From: Dermatophilus congolensis | GTDB taxonomy: Bacteria; Actinomycetota; Actinomycetes; Actinomycetales; Dermatophilaceae | Assembly: GCF_900447215.1 (NCBI RefSeq) | Contig: NZ_UFYA01000001.1 | Span: 1,116,001-1,180,000 of the forward strand | Reading direction: 5' to 3' | Length of the DNA: 64,000 nt | Shown: positions 18,432-26,547 of the stretch, one piece after another | Layout of the letters: every line of letters begins with the position of its first letter | Numbering within the stretch: position 1 is the first letter of the stretch | Made by a program: the position numbers and the translations under genes | The notes under the pieces: generated by a model | Databases searched by the model: none | The model's input: only the letters and a program-made list of their open reading frames with translations | What the model was told of the DNA's origin: nothing

Positions 18432-19493
18432 TTAGAGGTTGTCGTCGTCGAAGAGCCCTCCGAAGACTCCTGAGTCTGTGTCGTCTTCGAAGATGCCACC
18501 GAAGCGGGTGAAGGGGTCTTCATCAAAGAGTTCGCTACCGAAGCTGAGCATGTCGGAGGCGAAATCTTCGATGCCTTCGCTGAGTTCACCGATTGCTTCG
18601 CCTAGCCCGTCGAACATGCCGGGGTTAAGGAGCATGGCCATTCCGGTCCACCAGGCTAGGTCGGCGGCCCAGGCTGCCATGAGGGCGTCTCCGTAGCCCT
18701 CTGCTTCAGCTTGGGCGGCAATGTCGGCGAAGTGGCCGGACCATTCTTTCGCTACGCCGAGCCCGACAGCCCAGGGGAGGAAGCGACTGAAGATGCCTGC
18801 GGCTTCTTCGTATTGGAGTTGTTTCTGTTCGGCGCGACCGAGGTATTCCTGGAATCCGGCGGTTTGGGCTGCTAGGGCTGATCCGACGGCGGTGCGGCTT
18901 GCCCCACCAGCGGTGTACCAACCTTTGGTGATAGCGCCGGTGTTGATTTCTTGTTGGAGGGTTAGTGCTGCGCCGCGCATATTTGCTTTGGCTGCTTCGA
19001 GGGCGACGGTGTCGCCGGTGGCGAAGATGGACTCGTAGAGGTTTCGGCGTAGTGGTTCGAGGTCGTCTGGAGATTTGTCGGTGCGGGTGATGATCCAGTT
19101 GTCTTTGGTGTTTTTGGCGGGTTTGGTTGTGCTGGCTGTTCCGGTGTCGGTGGTTTCAGGGGTGTCGCCGGCACGGTTTTCGATGCGGTAATAGCCTTCA
19201 ACGGTCATGGCGACGAAGGCTGCGGCAACGTCAGAGCCGCTAGTGTTGCGGTCGCGGATGATGCCGGTTTCTTCAGGGCGCATGCGTTCGGGGGCTTCGA
19301 AGCGGACGGCGACGGGTAGTTTGCGGTCGGCGGCGGTGATTTGCCGGGTGGGCGCTTCGGTTTCGGAGGCGGGGATGATTCCGGGTGCGACGCCTTCGAA
19401 TACTTCGTCGTGGGCGTCGTCGCTGCCGCCGAATAGGCGTGAGAGCACGGCTACGCCGAGGACGACGGCCAGGATGAGAAAGATGAACCCCAC
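18432..19493 (-). CDS. DUF2207-like membrane-anchored protein
   Basis: A 353-aa protein with one N-terminal membrane segment (about residues 2-20). Its middle resembles the cytosolic half of DUF2207 proteins: RPEETGIIRDRNTSGSDVAA, VEGYYRIE and FSRFLPWAVGLGVAKEW. The large extracytoplasmic half of that family is missing, so this is a short version. The tail after residue 280 is Gly/Phe/Asp-rich and strongly acidic (EDDTDSGVFGGLFDDDN). The ATG opens at the very membrane segment, and the gene ends at an intrinsic terminator. No function is known. Confidence 0.65.
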   Translation of the reverse strand: MGFIFLILAVVLGVAVLSRLFGGSDDAHDEVFEGVAPGIIPASETEAPTRQITAADRKLPVAVRFEAPERMRPEETGIIRDRNTSGSDVAAAFVAMTVEGYYRIENRAGDTPETTDTGTASTTKPAKNTKDNWIITRTDKSPDDLEPLRRNLYESIFATGDTVALEAAKANMRGAALTLQQEINTGAITKGWYTAGGASRTAVGSALAAQTAGFQEYLGRAEQKQLQYEEAAGIFSRFLPWAVGLGVAKEWSGHFADIAAQAEAEGYGDALMAAWAADLAWWTGMAMLLNPGMFDGLGEAIGELSEGIEDFASDMLSFGSELFDEDPFTRFGGIFEDDTDSGVFGGLFDDDNL

Positions 19494-19610
19494 GAATGAC
19501 TCCTTGCCGGGTGGGTGCGGCCTTGGGCCGATGGATTGTGTGTGTAAGAAATTACGGTGTTCTTGGGTGAGAACTGTGCGGTGGGTGTTGGGTGGCCGGT
19601 GGGCTTGTCT

Positions 19611-20483
19611 TTATAGGGTGGCCAGTTCTGTGACGGCGTCAGTGCATGCAGCGAGGAAGTCGTGAGTGCGGCTGGTGATGAGGATGCCTGTGCCGTTGCT
19701 GGCGAGGTGTTGGGTGATGCTGCCCAGGAGTTCGGTGGTGGCTTCGTCGGTGGTGGCTTCGTCGCAGATGAGGTAGGCGGGGTGGGCCAGGAGGAGGCGT
19801 GCGAATGCGGCGCGGCGCAGGTCGGCTAGGCAGACTTCTTCAGGGTGTGCGTGCAGTGCGGTGGTGGTGAGTTTGACGAAGTCGGCAGCGTTGCGGACTT
19901 CGTCGGTAGTGGTGAGGTGATTGAGGTCAGCTGCGTGGGCTGCGTGCGATTCGCGGCTCCATACGTAGCGGATGGCGTCGTGGGAGTGCGCGGTGGTTTC
20001 GGTGCCGTCAGTTGCTGAGCGTAGGACGGCGGTGTTTTCGATGGGCGGTAATGATTGGGCGGTTGAGGTCAAGAGTGGTTCGGCGATGAATTGGGCCAGG
20101 GTGCGTTGTGGGTCGACCTGCTGACGTGGCGATGAGGTGAGGAGGTGGATATCGCTGTGGGGCGCCCCTTTTCGCGCGGCTACGGGTGTGCCATTGCAGG
20201 TTACGTGGCCTGAGAGGGGTTCGATGTGGCCGGCAAGAACGCGGGCGAGGGTGGTTTTTCCGCTGTTGGGGTCTGCGCGTAGGCCAATTCGGGTGCCGGT
20301 GGGAATGGTGATGCTGATGTTGTCCAGGACGAGTGTTCCTCCGGGGCGGGAGGGGCTGTCGAGCCATCCTCGCCATCTGCTTCGGCCTGCGCGGCCGAGG
20401 GCATATCCGGCGCAGATGTTGTCGGCTCGCAGTTCGTATATGGGGTCGGCGGGATCCTCGGTGGTGGGGATCCGATTGTTCAT
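19611..20483 (-). CDS. Degenerate ABC-type ATPase, oligopeptide-transporter-like
   Basis: A 290-aa protein with the outline of an Opp/Dpp ABC ATPase: VLDNISITIPTGTRIGL before the P-loop, a SSPRQQVDPQRT segment at the Q-loop, AEPLL, and Walker B YLICDEATT. Two key elements are altered. The Walker A reads ADPNSGKTT, keeping Lys and Thr but losing the first two glycines. The LSGGQ signature is replaced by CLADLR. No permease or binding-protein gene is adjacent. ATG 20483 is preferred over an upstream in-frame ATG because GGGAGG precedes it by eight bases. It may be a non-transport or inactive ATPase. Confidence 0.6.
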   Translation of the reverse strand: MNNRIPTTEDPADPIYELRADNICAGYALGRAGRSRWRGWLDSPSRPGGTLVLDNISITIPTGTRIGLRADPNSGKTTLARVLAGHIEPLSGHVTCNGTPVAARKGAPHSDIHLLTSSPRQQVDPQRTLAQFIAEPLLTSTAQSLPPIENTAVLRSATDGTETTAHSHDAIRYVWSRESHAAHAADLNHLTTTDEVRNAADFVKLTTTALHAHPEEVCLADLRRAAFARLLLAHPAYLICDEATTDEATTELLGSITQHLASNGTGILITSRTHDFLAACTDAVTELATL

Positions 20484-20603
20484 GCCGTTGTCCTCCCGTT
20501 GCCTGCGGTTGCCGTGAGGCACCATTGTCGTTCATGCGTGGTGCGCAGGCGTGAACGGTGTTTGGTTGTTGTGTTGTGGTTGTTGTGTGTAGGGGAGTGG
20601 GTT

Positions 20604-20990
20604 GTGAGTGAGTTGTTTGCCGATCAGGCGTATGAGGTTGTTCGGTTGGTTCCTGCTGGTCAGGTGGTGACGTATGGGGATTTGGGGGAGTTGTTTGGTA
20701 GGTCGCCGCGGCATGTGGGGCGGGTGATGTCTGGGTGTGGTGGCAGGCAGGTGCCGTGGTGGCGGGTGGTGAATGCTTCTGGGCGGTTGCCGGGGTTTCT
20801 TTTGGTGGAGGCGGCGGCGCGGTGGCGGGCTGAGGGGATGGTGTTGCGTGATGATGGCTGTGGTGTGGTGTTGCGGCTGTGCCGGGCAGATTTGGTTGCC
20901 CTCGGTGATGTTATTGAGGCCAGTGTGGGGGAGTTGCCTGGGTTGAGGCGGGGGAGTGGTGGTGGTTTTTCCTCTGGTGATGGGTGGTGA
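20604..20990 (+). CDS. Alkyltransferase-like (ATL) protein
   Basis: A 128-aa member of the O6-alkylguanine-DNA alkyltransferase fold. The motifs VPAGQVVTYGDLGELFGRSPRHVGRVMSG and VPWWRVVNASGR are clear. The active-site PCHR motif reads PWWR, so the alkyl-accepting Cys is replaced by Trp. Such ATL proteins bind O6-alkylguanine and hand the lesion to nucleotide excision repair. GTG 20604 follows a good GGGGAG (20592-20597). It diverges from the ABC-like gene and is followed by a 62-aa gene. Confidence 0.85.
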   Translation: MSELFADQAYEVVRLVPAGQVVTYGDLGELFGRSPRHVGRVMSGCGGRQVPWWRVVNASGRLPGFLLVEAAARWRAEGMVLRDDGCGVVLRLCRADLVALGDVIEASVGELPGLRRGSGGGFSSGDGW

Positions 20991-21063
20991 AGGTGGCGCC
21001 ACGCGGGGTTTGGGGTTCTTGTGTTCCCCTGGCGAGTGGGGTGCTCACGTTACCCTGAGCGCC

Positions 21064-21252
21064 ATGACGAGCCAGGAGCGGACCCGGTCGGGTCAGGGTG
21101 ATGATCGTGATCCCATGGCGACCGCGCGTGCTCTGGATGATCTTGTTCGCTCGATTGATGCTGGGGAGGTGGGGGCGTCTTCTTCGGAGCGGGCGTATTT
21201 GATTGGGGCGGCGGAGGCGTTGCGTCGGTTGGTGGATTCTGGGGCGATGTGA
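21064..21252 (+). CDS. Small conserved-looking hypothetical protein, 62 aa
   Basis: An acidic 62-aa protein, largely helical. It has a Gly/Asp/Arg-rich N-terminus and a C-terminal segment ALDDLVRSIDAGEVGASSSE followed by a helix with LIGAAEALRRL. No ribosome site is visible before the ATG. It lies 73 bases after the ATL gene in the same direction, and its G/T-rich codon use matches that gene. I recognise no family. It could be a partner of the ATL gene or an independent small regulator. Confidence 0.5.
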   Translation: MTSQERTRSGQGDDRDPMATARALDDLVRSIDAGEVGASSSERAYLIGAAEALRRLVDSGAM

Positions 21253-21259
21253 CATACCT

Positions 21260-21361
21260 TTTGCTGTACGCATTAGCGGTTTTTTGGCTTGTTTCTTCTG
21301 CTCAGAACTTTTGCTGTACATGATGACTATTTGATGTACACAAAAGGACCGTTTGTTGTAC
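21260..21361 (+). repeat. Four TTTGNTGTAC direct repeats upstream of a serine recombinase
   Basis: Copies are TTTGCTGTAC at 21260-21269 and 21310-21319, TTTGATGTAC at 21330-21339 and TTTGTTGTAC at 21352-21361. Start-to-start spacings are 50, 20 and 22 bases, and the last copy lies 40 bases before the recombinase ATG. Spacings near two DNA turns suggest a protein-binding array, such as resolvase subsites or an operator. Confidence 0.6.
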
Positions 21362-21401
21362 TCTCTGGGGGAGAGGCACCTATCTCATAGGGGAGAGCAG
21401 T

Positions 21402-22043
21402 ATGCGCGCTATCGGATACACCCGCGTTTCCACCGCAGACCAAGCAATAAATGGCATCAGCTTGGACACTCAGCGAGCCACGCTCACTAGTGCCGCACAG
21501 GCGCGCGGATGGAGCATTGAGATTGCCTGCGATGAGGCGGTTTCCGGCACCCAAGATCGCCGAACCGGCCTCGATGACGCCCTGACCAGGCTTGATGCAG
21601 GCGAAGCAGACGTTTTGATGGTCACTCGACTTGATCGCCTCACGCGATCTGTGGCTGGCCTAGCCGACATTCTCACCCGTGCAGATAAGGGCTCCTGGGG
21701 GCTAGTTGTCCTCAGTCCAGCCATTGACACCACTGACCCTGCAGGGCGTTTCACCACCACAATCCTGGCCTGCGCAGCCCAATATGAACGCGATCTCATC
21801 GCTCAGCGCACCCGCGAAGCTTTGGCGCACAAAAAAGCCACGGGCGCAACACTAGGCCGCCGTAGAAACGTTGACCCAGACATCGTGGCTCGAATTCACC
21901 GTCAACGCAGCGAGAAAAAATCTCTACGTGCCATCGCCGAGCAACTCAACACCGAAGGAATCCCAACAGCACAAGGCGGCGCGAAATGGCATGCCTCGAC
22001 AGTCAGCGCGGTACTGAAGCTGTATCCGTTGACAACGGAGTGA
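21402..22043 (+). CDS. Serine recombinase (resolvase/invertase family)
   Basis: A 213-aa site-specific recombinase. The N-terminal catalytic domain has the nucleophile Ser10 in GYTRVSTADQ and the arginine motif RLDRLTRS. It continues through PAGRFTTTILACAAQYERDLI. A C-terminal helix-turn-helix (KSLRAIAEQLNTEGIP) ends in a GGAKWHASTV motif like the start of the Recombinase domain of large serine integrases. The size fits a resolvase or invertase. A GGGGAGAG at 21390-21397 is the ribosome site. Repeats upstream are its likely binding region, and it marks the left end of an accessory segment. Confidence 0.88.
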   Translation: MRAIGYTRVSTADQAINGISLDTQRATLTSAAQARGWSIEIACDEAVSGTQDRRTGLDDALTRLDAGEADVLMVTRLDRLTRSVAGLADILTRADKGSWGLVVLSPAIDTTDPAGRFTTTILACAAQYERDLIAQRTREALAHKKATGATLGRRRNVDPDIVARIHRQRSEKKSLRAIAEQLNTEGIPTAQGGAKWHASTVSAVLKLYPLTTE

Positions 22044-22529
22044 AAAACGGTCGCAACAAGCGCATTGGGGGGAGCTGTACAGAACCCCTCTCAGGTGCCG
22101 TTCTCCAGCTATTTTGACATAATGTTGATTATCGGCGTTATATGGAAAGTGGTGAGAACAACTCAAACGCTCGGCTGCAAACCCAACAATGCGCCAACTC
22201 ACCGCCATGTGCACCGCAGCACCGCAGGGAACTACATCGACGTAACCCGTGCAGCCACCTAGTCTGCTGCTCCACGCGGTCAGTCACACCGCAGCACCCC
22301 CGTAGCCCACGCACACCAAAATCAGCTGACCCCAGATTTTCGCCACCCATTGACTTCAGCCAATATCGCCCACAACCACGGCAGTCCTTTTCATGGCCAC
22401 CGCGCCCCCAGAACAGGCTTCACCTGCACATACTCCCCCGGCGCCCCTTCAGTCAAAATCGCCAATCATCGATATACGTCGACGATAGGTCTGCCGCAGT
22501 CATCTATCAGTGAGGTAGTTTCCATAGAT
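22044..22529. other. 486-base stretch without a convincing gene
   Basis: The open frames here have compositions unlike proteins (Arg/Pro/Ser-rich) and no ribosome sites. The stretch holds GCTGTACAGA at 22074-22083, which shares the core of the repeats at 21260-21361, and a near-consensus promoter at 22114-22143. It then runs to the alarmone synthetase start, so it may be a long leader or decayed sequence. Confidence 0.5.
22114..22143 (+). promoter_or_regulatory. Near-consensus sigma-70 promoter
   Basis: TTGACA (22114-22119) is followed after 18 bases by TTATAT (22138-22143). The surroundings are A/T-rich for this genome. The first plausible gene downstream is the alarmone synthetase, whose ATG is 387 bases away. 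Confidence 0.55.
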
Positions 22530-23291
22530 ATGGCGGACACAGCCCCCGACCCACGGACGCACAACGTCGGCGTCACCGACGTGATGCTGGCAGTTAACGC
22601 CGGCCGCATCGACTCCGCCTCGTTTTCCCACGAGTCCGTCGAAGCCCTCGTGGCATTCCGTGATCGCTACAAATACGCCCTCGATGAAGTACTTACCAAG
22701 ATCCGTATCCTGCGCGAAGAGTTCGACAACGGCATCTGTCACAGCCCGATCATGCACGTCAAACACCGTTTGAAAAGCTACGACAGCTTGATCGCCAAAA
22801 TGCAGCGACTCGACTGCCTCTATGACCTCACCGCAGCAGCCACCGTCGTACGAGACATCGCCGGGGTGCGCATCACTTGCCCCTACGTCGCTGATGTCTA
22901 CGACATTTGCAACATCCTGCAACGACAACCCGACCTCGAACTACTCCAAATCAAGGACTACATCGCCACACCCAAACCCAACGGATACCGCTCACTGCAC
23001 CTCATCGTGTCCGTACCGGTATTTCTTGCCCACCAAACCCTGCATCTGCCTGTCGAAATCCAAATCCGCACCATCGCGATGGACTTCTGGGCCAGCGTGG
23101 AACACGAAATCCGATACAAGTACCAAGCGACTATCCCCCCGCACGTCGAGCGCACCTTACTGGATGTGGCTGCCACAGCAACTGCCCTCGACGCACAAAT
23201 GGCGGCCTTACGTGATGAAGTGCAGAATTGCCAATCCTCCGCCACCGCAGTCGACACCTCTCCCCCATCAGCACTAGGCCACAACCGTTAA
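22530..23291 (+). CDS. Small alarmone synthetase, (p)ppGpp synthetase
   Basis: A 253-aa RelA/SpoT-type synthetase domain protein without hydrolase or regulatory domains, similar to RelQ/SAS enzymes that make (p)ppGpp from ATP and GTP or GDP. Motifs are KHRLKSYDSLIAKM, AGVRITCPY, ATPKPNGYRSLHL and VEIQIRTIAMDFWASVEHE, which include the catalytic Glu and the G-loop. ATG 22530 gives a protein of the usual size; its ribosome site (GAGGT, 22512-22516) is distant. It overlaps by four bases the end of the convergent uvrA-like gene. Regulation may depend on the long upstream leader. Confidence 0.86.
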   Translation: MADTAPDPRTHNVGVTDVMLAVNAGRIDSASFSHESVEALVAFRDRYKYALDEVLTKIRILREEFDNGICHSPIMHVKHRLKSYDSLIAKMQRLDCLYDLTAAATVVRDIAGVRITCPYVADVYDICNILQRQPDLELLQIKDYIATPKPNGYRSLHLIVSVPVFLAHQTLHLPVEIQIRTIAMDFWASVEHEIRYKYQATIPPHVERTLLDVAATATALDAQMAALRDEVQNCQSSATAVDTSPPSALGHNR

Positions 23292-25669
23292 ACACGTACA
23301 TCTGCATTACGAGCCAGGAACCTCCCTGTTATGCCAGCCCCGCTGGCAATCATCTGGGCAGGAGTTCCCGTGAAAACAACACGTCCCCCGTCTCTACCCG
23401 CCCCAGGACCAAGATCAATGACCCAATCTGCATGTGCAATGACCTCCTGACGATGCTCGATCGCCACAACCGTGGAACCTGCGTCAACAAGTCGATCAAA
23501 AAGCCCCAGCAGCCGCGCCACATCAACCTCATGCAAACCAGTAGTGGGCTCATCGAGCACAAGCAGGGCAGCCGCTTCACCCATGCGCGCAGCAAGTCGC
23601 AAGCGTTGCCGCTCGCCTCCAGAAAGCGTTGTTAATGACTGCCCTAAAGTCAGGTACCCGAGGCCAACAGCACAGATTCGGTCAAGAATCTTCACCACGG
23701 CAGGGATGCACCCATTCCCTTGCCCGAAGAAAAGCCGTGCACTATCCACCGACATTGCTAAAACCTGCGCGATATTGCACCCATCGCTGTTTTTCCCCTC
23801 ACCAAAGCTGTACTCCAAAACGTGGGATTGAAACCCCACTCCCCCGCACACCTCACACGGAGCACTCACAGTTTCCATAAAACCCAAATCCGTATATATA
23901 ACCCCGATGCCTTTGCAGTTGGGGCACGCCCCTTGCGAATTTGCGCTGAACAACCCCGGCTTAACCCCATTAGCCTTTGCAAACGCTTTCCGTATCGGAT
24001 CAAACACACCTGTATATGTAGCGACGCTAGAACGACGCGAACCTTTAATAGGCGACTGATCTATCAACACCACCCCTTCCCCCACGATCGACCCATGCAC
24101 CAAAGAACTCTTACCTGACCCAGCCACCCCCGTAACCGCCACCAAGACTCCCAACGGCACATCTACATCCACTCCCACCAGATTGTGCGAATTAGCCCCC
24201 CGAATCGGGAAAACGCCCACAGGTGCACGCACCGTAGATTTACATTTCACCCCCGCACCCAAAAGACCAGCACTCACCTCACCACTGCCCCACTGATCAA
24301 CCCCACCCGCAAAACACACCATCCCGCCTTCTGGCCCGGCACCTGGCCCCATCTGCACCACATGATCAGCAATCCCAATCACCGCAGGATTGTGCTCGAC
24401 CACCAAAACGGTGTTTCCCTTATCCCTCAACCGCAACAACACCGCATTCAGCCGCTCAACATCATGCGGATGCAGCCCAGCACTAGGCTCATCAAACACG
24501 TACGTCACATCCGTCAACGACGATCCGAGGTGACGGATCATCTTTGTACGTTGCGCCTCTCCACCGGAGAGACTTCCTGAAGAGCGACTAAGGGACAAAT
24601 ACCCCAACCCAATCTCAACAAAAGAATCAAGCAGCCCGCATAAGCCATCCAACAGCGGCACCGCTGCTGGAATATCCAGCTCACGGAGCCATGCCGCAAG
24701 ATCTGTCACCTGCATGGCACAGGCATCTGCGATGTTCTTCCCGTCGATGCGGCATTCCAAAGCGTGCGGAGCCAAACGCGTCCCCGCACACTGCGGGCAC
24801 TGGCGAAACACGATCGCGCGATCAACAAAAGCACGAATGTGCGGCTGCATCGCTTCACGATCTTTGGACAACATTGATGTGCGGATACGGGACACCACTC
24901 CCTCAAACGTAAGGTTCAATCCATCCGCCGTGAACTTCGTCGGCTCTTTATATAAAAGATCCTCGATCTGTGTAGGTGTGAAATCTTTCAGCGGAATATC
25001 CATCGGGAATCCAAATCCAGCAAAAATGCGCCCAAACCACCCATCCATCGAGTAGCCCGGAACAAGAAGCGCCCCTGCAGCTAATGACTTGTCCTCGTCA
25101 TAAACAGCACTCACATCCACATCCGAAACTGACCCTGTCCCTTCACACTGCGGGCACATCCCACCAGTCACTGAAAAAGAGCGCTTCTCTTTGACAACTT
25201 TCCCTTTTCCTCGAGAAACCGTGACTGCACCAGCCCCACTCATCGATGGCACATTGAACGCGAACGCCTGCGGTGACCCCACATGCGGACTCCCATACCG
25301 CGAAAACAACATCCGCAAGTAAGTATTTGCCTCTGTCACCGTGCCGACAGTTGAGCGAACATTTGCGCTCATCCGCTCTTGGTCAACAACAATCGCCGTG
25401 GTCAAACCACCCAAATAGTCAACATCTGGCCTGGGCGGAGAAGGGAGAAAACCCTGCATAAACGCCGGATATGTCTCATCGATCAGCCGACGACTCTCAG
25501 CGGCGATTGTCCCGAAAACTAAAGAGCTCTTCCCTGAACCGGACACCCCCGTCACCACGGTCAGCTTCCGTTTCGGTAGGTCAACATATACATCACGGAG
25601 ATTATTGACTCGGGCACCCCGCACTCGAATCACATCATGTGCATCACTACAACATTGCTGTACAGACAT
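23288..25669 (-). CDS. UvrA2-type excinuclease ATPase
   Basis: A 793-aa UvrA relative, about 150 residues shorter than housekeeping UvrA. Both ABC modules are intact: Walker A GVSGSGKSSL and VAGSGKSSL, signatures SLSGGEAQRTK and LSGGERQRLR, and Walker B FDEPSAGLHP and LDEPTTGLH. Zinc-type cysteine pairs are present (CPQCEGTG, CPQCAGT, CPNCKGIG, CEVCGGVG). Short UvrA2 proteins lack the UvrB-binding domain and are linked to DNA damage or DNA-binding drug tolerance, often beside antibiotic genes. ATG 25669 is chosen because AGAGG precedes it closely. A GNAT remnant lies upstream. Confidence 0.88.
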   Translation of the reverse strand: MSVQQCCSDAHDVIRVRGARVNNLRDVYVDLPKRKLTVVTGVSGSGKSSLVFGTIAAESRRLIDETYPAFMQGFLPSPPRPDVDYLGGLTTAIVVDQERMSANVRSTVGTVTEANTYLRMLFSRYGSPHVGSPQAFAFNVPSMSGAGAVTVSRGKGKVVKEKRSFSVTGGMCPQCEGTGSVSDVDVSAVYDEDKSLAAGALLVPGYSMDGWFGRIFAGFGFPMDIPLKDFTPTQIEDLLYKEPTKFTADGLNLTFEGVVSRIRTSMLSKDREAMQPHIRAFVDRAIVFRQCPQCAGTRLAPHALECRIDGKNIADACAMQVTDLAAWLRELDIPAAVPLLDGLCGLLDSFVEIGLGYLSLSRSSGSLSGGEAQRTKMIRHLGSSLTDVTYVFDEPSAGLHPHDVERLNAVLLRLRDKGNTVLVVEHNPAVIGIADHVVQMGPGAGPEGGMVCFAGGVDQWGSGEVSAGLLGAGVKCKSTVRAPVGVFPIRGANSHNLVGVDVDVPLGVLVAVTGVAGSGKSSLVHGSIVGEGVVLIDQSPIKGSRRSSVATYTGVFDPIRKAFAKANGVKPGLFSANSQGACPNCKGIGVIYTDLGFMETVSAPCEVCGGVGFQSHVLEYSFGEGKNSDGCNIAQVLAMSVDSARLFFGQGNGCIPAVVKILDRICAVGLGYLTLGQSLTTLSGGERQRLRLAARMGEAAALLVLDEPTTGLHEVDVARLLGLFDRLVDAGSTVVAIEHRQEVIAHADWVIDLGPGAGRDGGRVVFTGTPAQMIASGAGITGRFLARNADVRV

Positions 25670-25799
25670 GACTGCCTCTTTCAACCAGTTCCCCAGATAA
25701 AAACAATCGGAACAACTGGAAACGAAATAAGCAGCAACCACCCTGACCCAAAACCAACGTCAATGACCCAAAGCGCGACGCGGTCCTCTGACGAGGCGC

Positions 25800-25973
25800 G
25801 GACTGCACGGGCCGTTGCCCCTCTTCGCCATAAAAATCTTCAGGACGCGGCGGGAACCATCATGCGCATTTTTCACGGTCAGCAACCAGTAGTTTCGCCA
25901 GCTCAGGAGCATCTTTGCGTTCGATCAACCGGATCGAGATATCACTGCCAAAAATCACACTTTCTCCCGCCAT
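25800..25973 (-). pseudogene. GNAT acetyltransferase remnant with in-frame stop
   Basis: Reading the minus strand from ATG 25973 gives 37 codons containing DISIRLIERKDAPELAKLL, the typical N-terminus of RimJ/RimL-type GNAT acetyltransferases. A TGA at 25860-25862 interrupts it. The same frame continues WFPPRPEDFYGEEGQR, which fits the segment expected after the usual F-L-x-P-W-E-P motif. Homology then fades, and the acetyl-CoA-binding core is missing. No ribosome site precedes the ATG. This looks like a decayed, truncated gene; I judged it by eye and no alignment was run. Confidence 0.5.
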
Positions 25974-26077
25974 GGTGCCGACAATGATGGACTGAAAAGC
26001 TCTTTTTACTCAGGCAACAGATTGAAGCCAAAGACACCAACAAGACAGACTCAGCAGTTACCTCCCACATAAAACAG

Positions 26078-26107
26078 GTGTGGGGCCCACCTAAAGTAGA
26101 CCCCACA
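26078..26107 (-). terminator. Terminator after csbD
   Basis: TGTGGGG (26079-26085) pairs with CCCCACA (26101-26107). Reading the minus strand, the stem is followed after a few bases by TTTT. It lies 21 bases beyond the csbD stop. Confidence 0.55.
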
Positions 26108-26127
26108 ACCCACCGGCAAGCCCGGTA

Positions 26128-26301
26128 TCAGTTCTTAAACGCATCCTTCACGTGCTCGCCAGCCTTCTTCAGATCAGCTTCTGCCTGATCAGCGCGGCCA
26201 GCAGCCTCCTGCTTGCCATCACCGGTGACCTTCCCTACGGCTTCTTTCACCTTGCCCTGAAGATCCGTCGCGGCGTTCTTGACCTTGTCCTCAAAACCCA
26301 T
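26128..26301 (-). CDS. CsbD-family stress protein
   Basis: A 57-aa, highly charged helical protein of the CsbD family: MGFEDKVKNAATDLQGKVKE, VTGDGKQEAAGRADQ, and AGEHVKDAFK at the end. CsbD-type proteins are general-stress induced in Bacillus and other bacteria, with no known biochemical role. ATG 26301 is chosen because AAAGGAG precedes it by seven bases. It is a single-gene unit between the UvrA2 region and trpS. Confidence 0.88.
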   Translation of the reverse strand: MGFEDKVKNAATDLQGKVKEAVGKVTGDGKQEAAGRADQAEADLKKAGEHVKDAFKN

Positions 26302-26547
26302 GCTTGCTCCTTTCTGACCAGCGCTCAGCGCCAATCCGACACACAGCTGTGTCTTAACGGAACTGCTCCAGGCGCCACCACACAGACAGCAGCACCCACC
26401 GCGACCTTAACCGCCAGCTGCCCACCCGTGCCCGGTTAAACACCTCTTCGGCATGTCCCCACAACGCAGGCCAGCACTTACTTTTCTGCACTCCATACGC
26501 TGCACAACCACGCTGGCCTCCGGCAGTGGGCAGATAGAGTTTCCCGC

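Noticed and set aside
22142-22513. A 123-codon frame upstream of the alarmone synthetase
   Set aside because: Its ATG falls inside the -10 box of the promoter candidate, the composition is unlike a protein, and there is no ribosome site.
25654-25666. A further GCTGTAC repeat copy as an attachment site
   Set aside because: It lies in the first codons of uvrA2, so coincidence is likely; mentioned only as a weak match.
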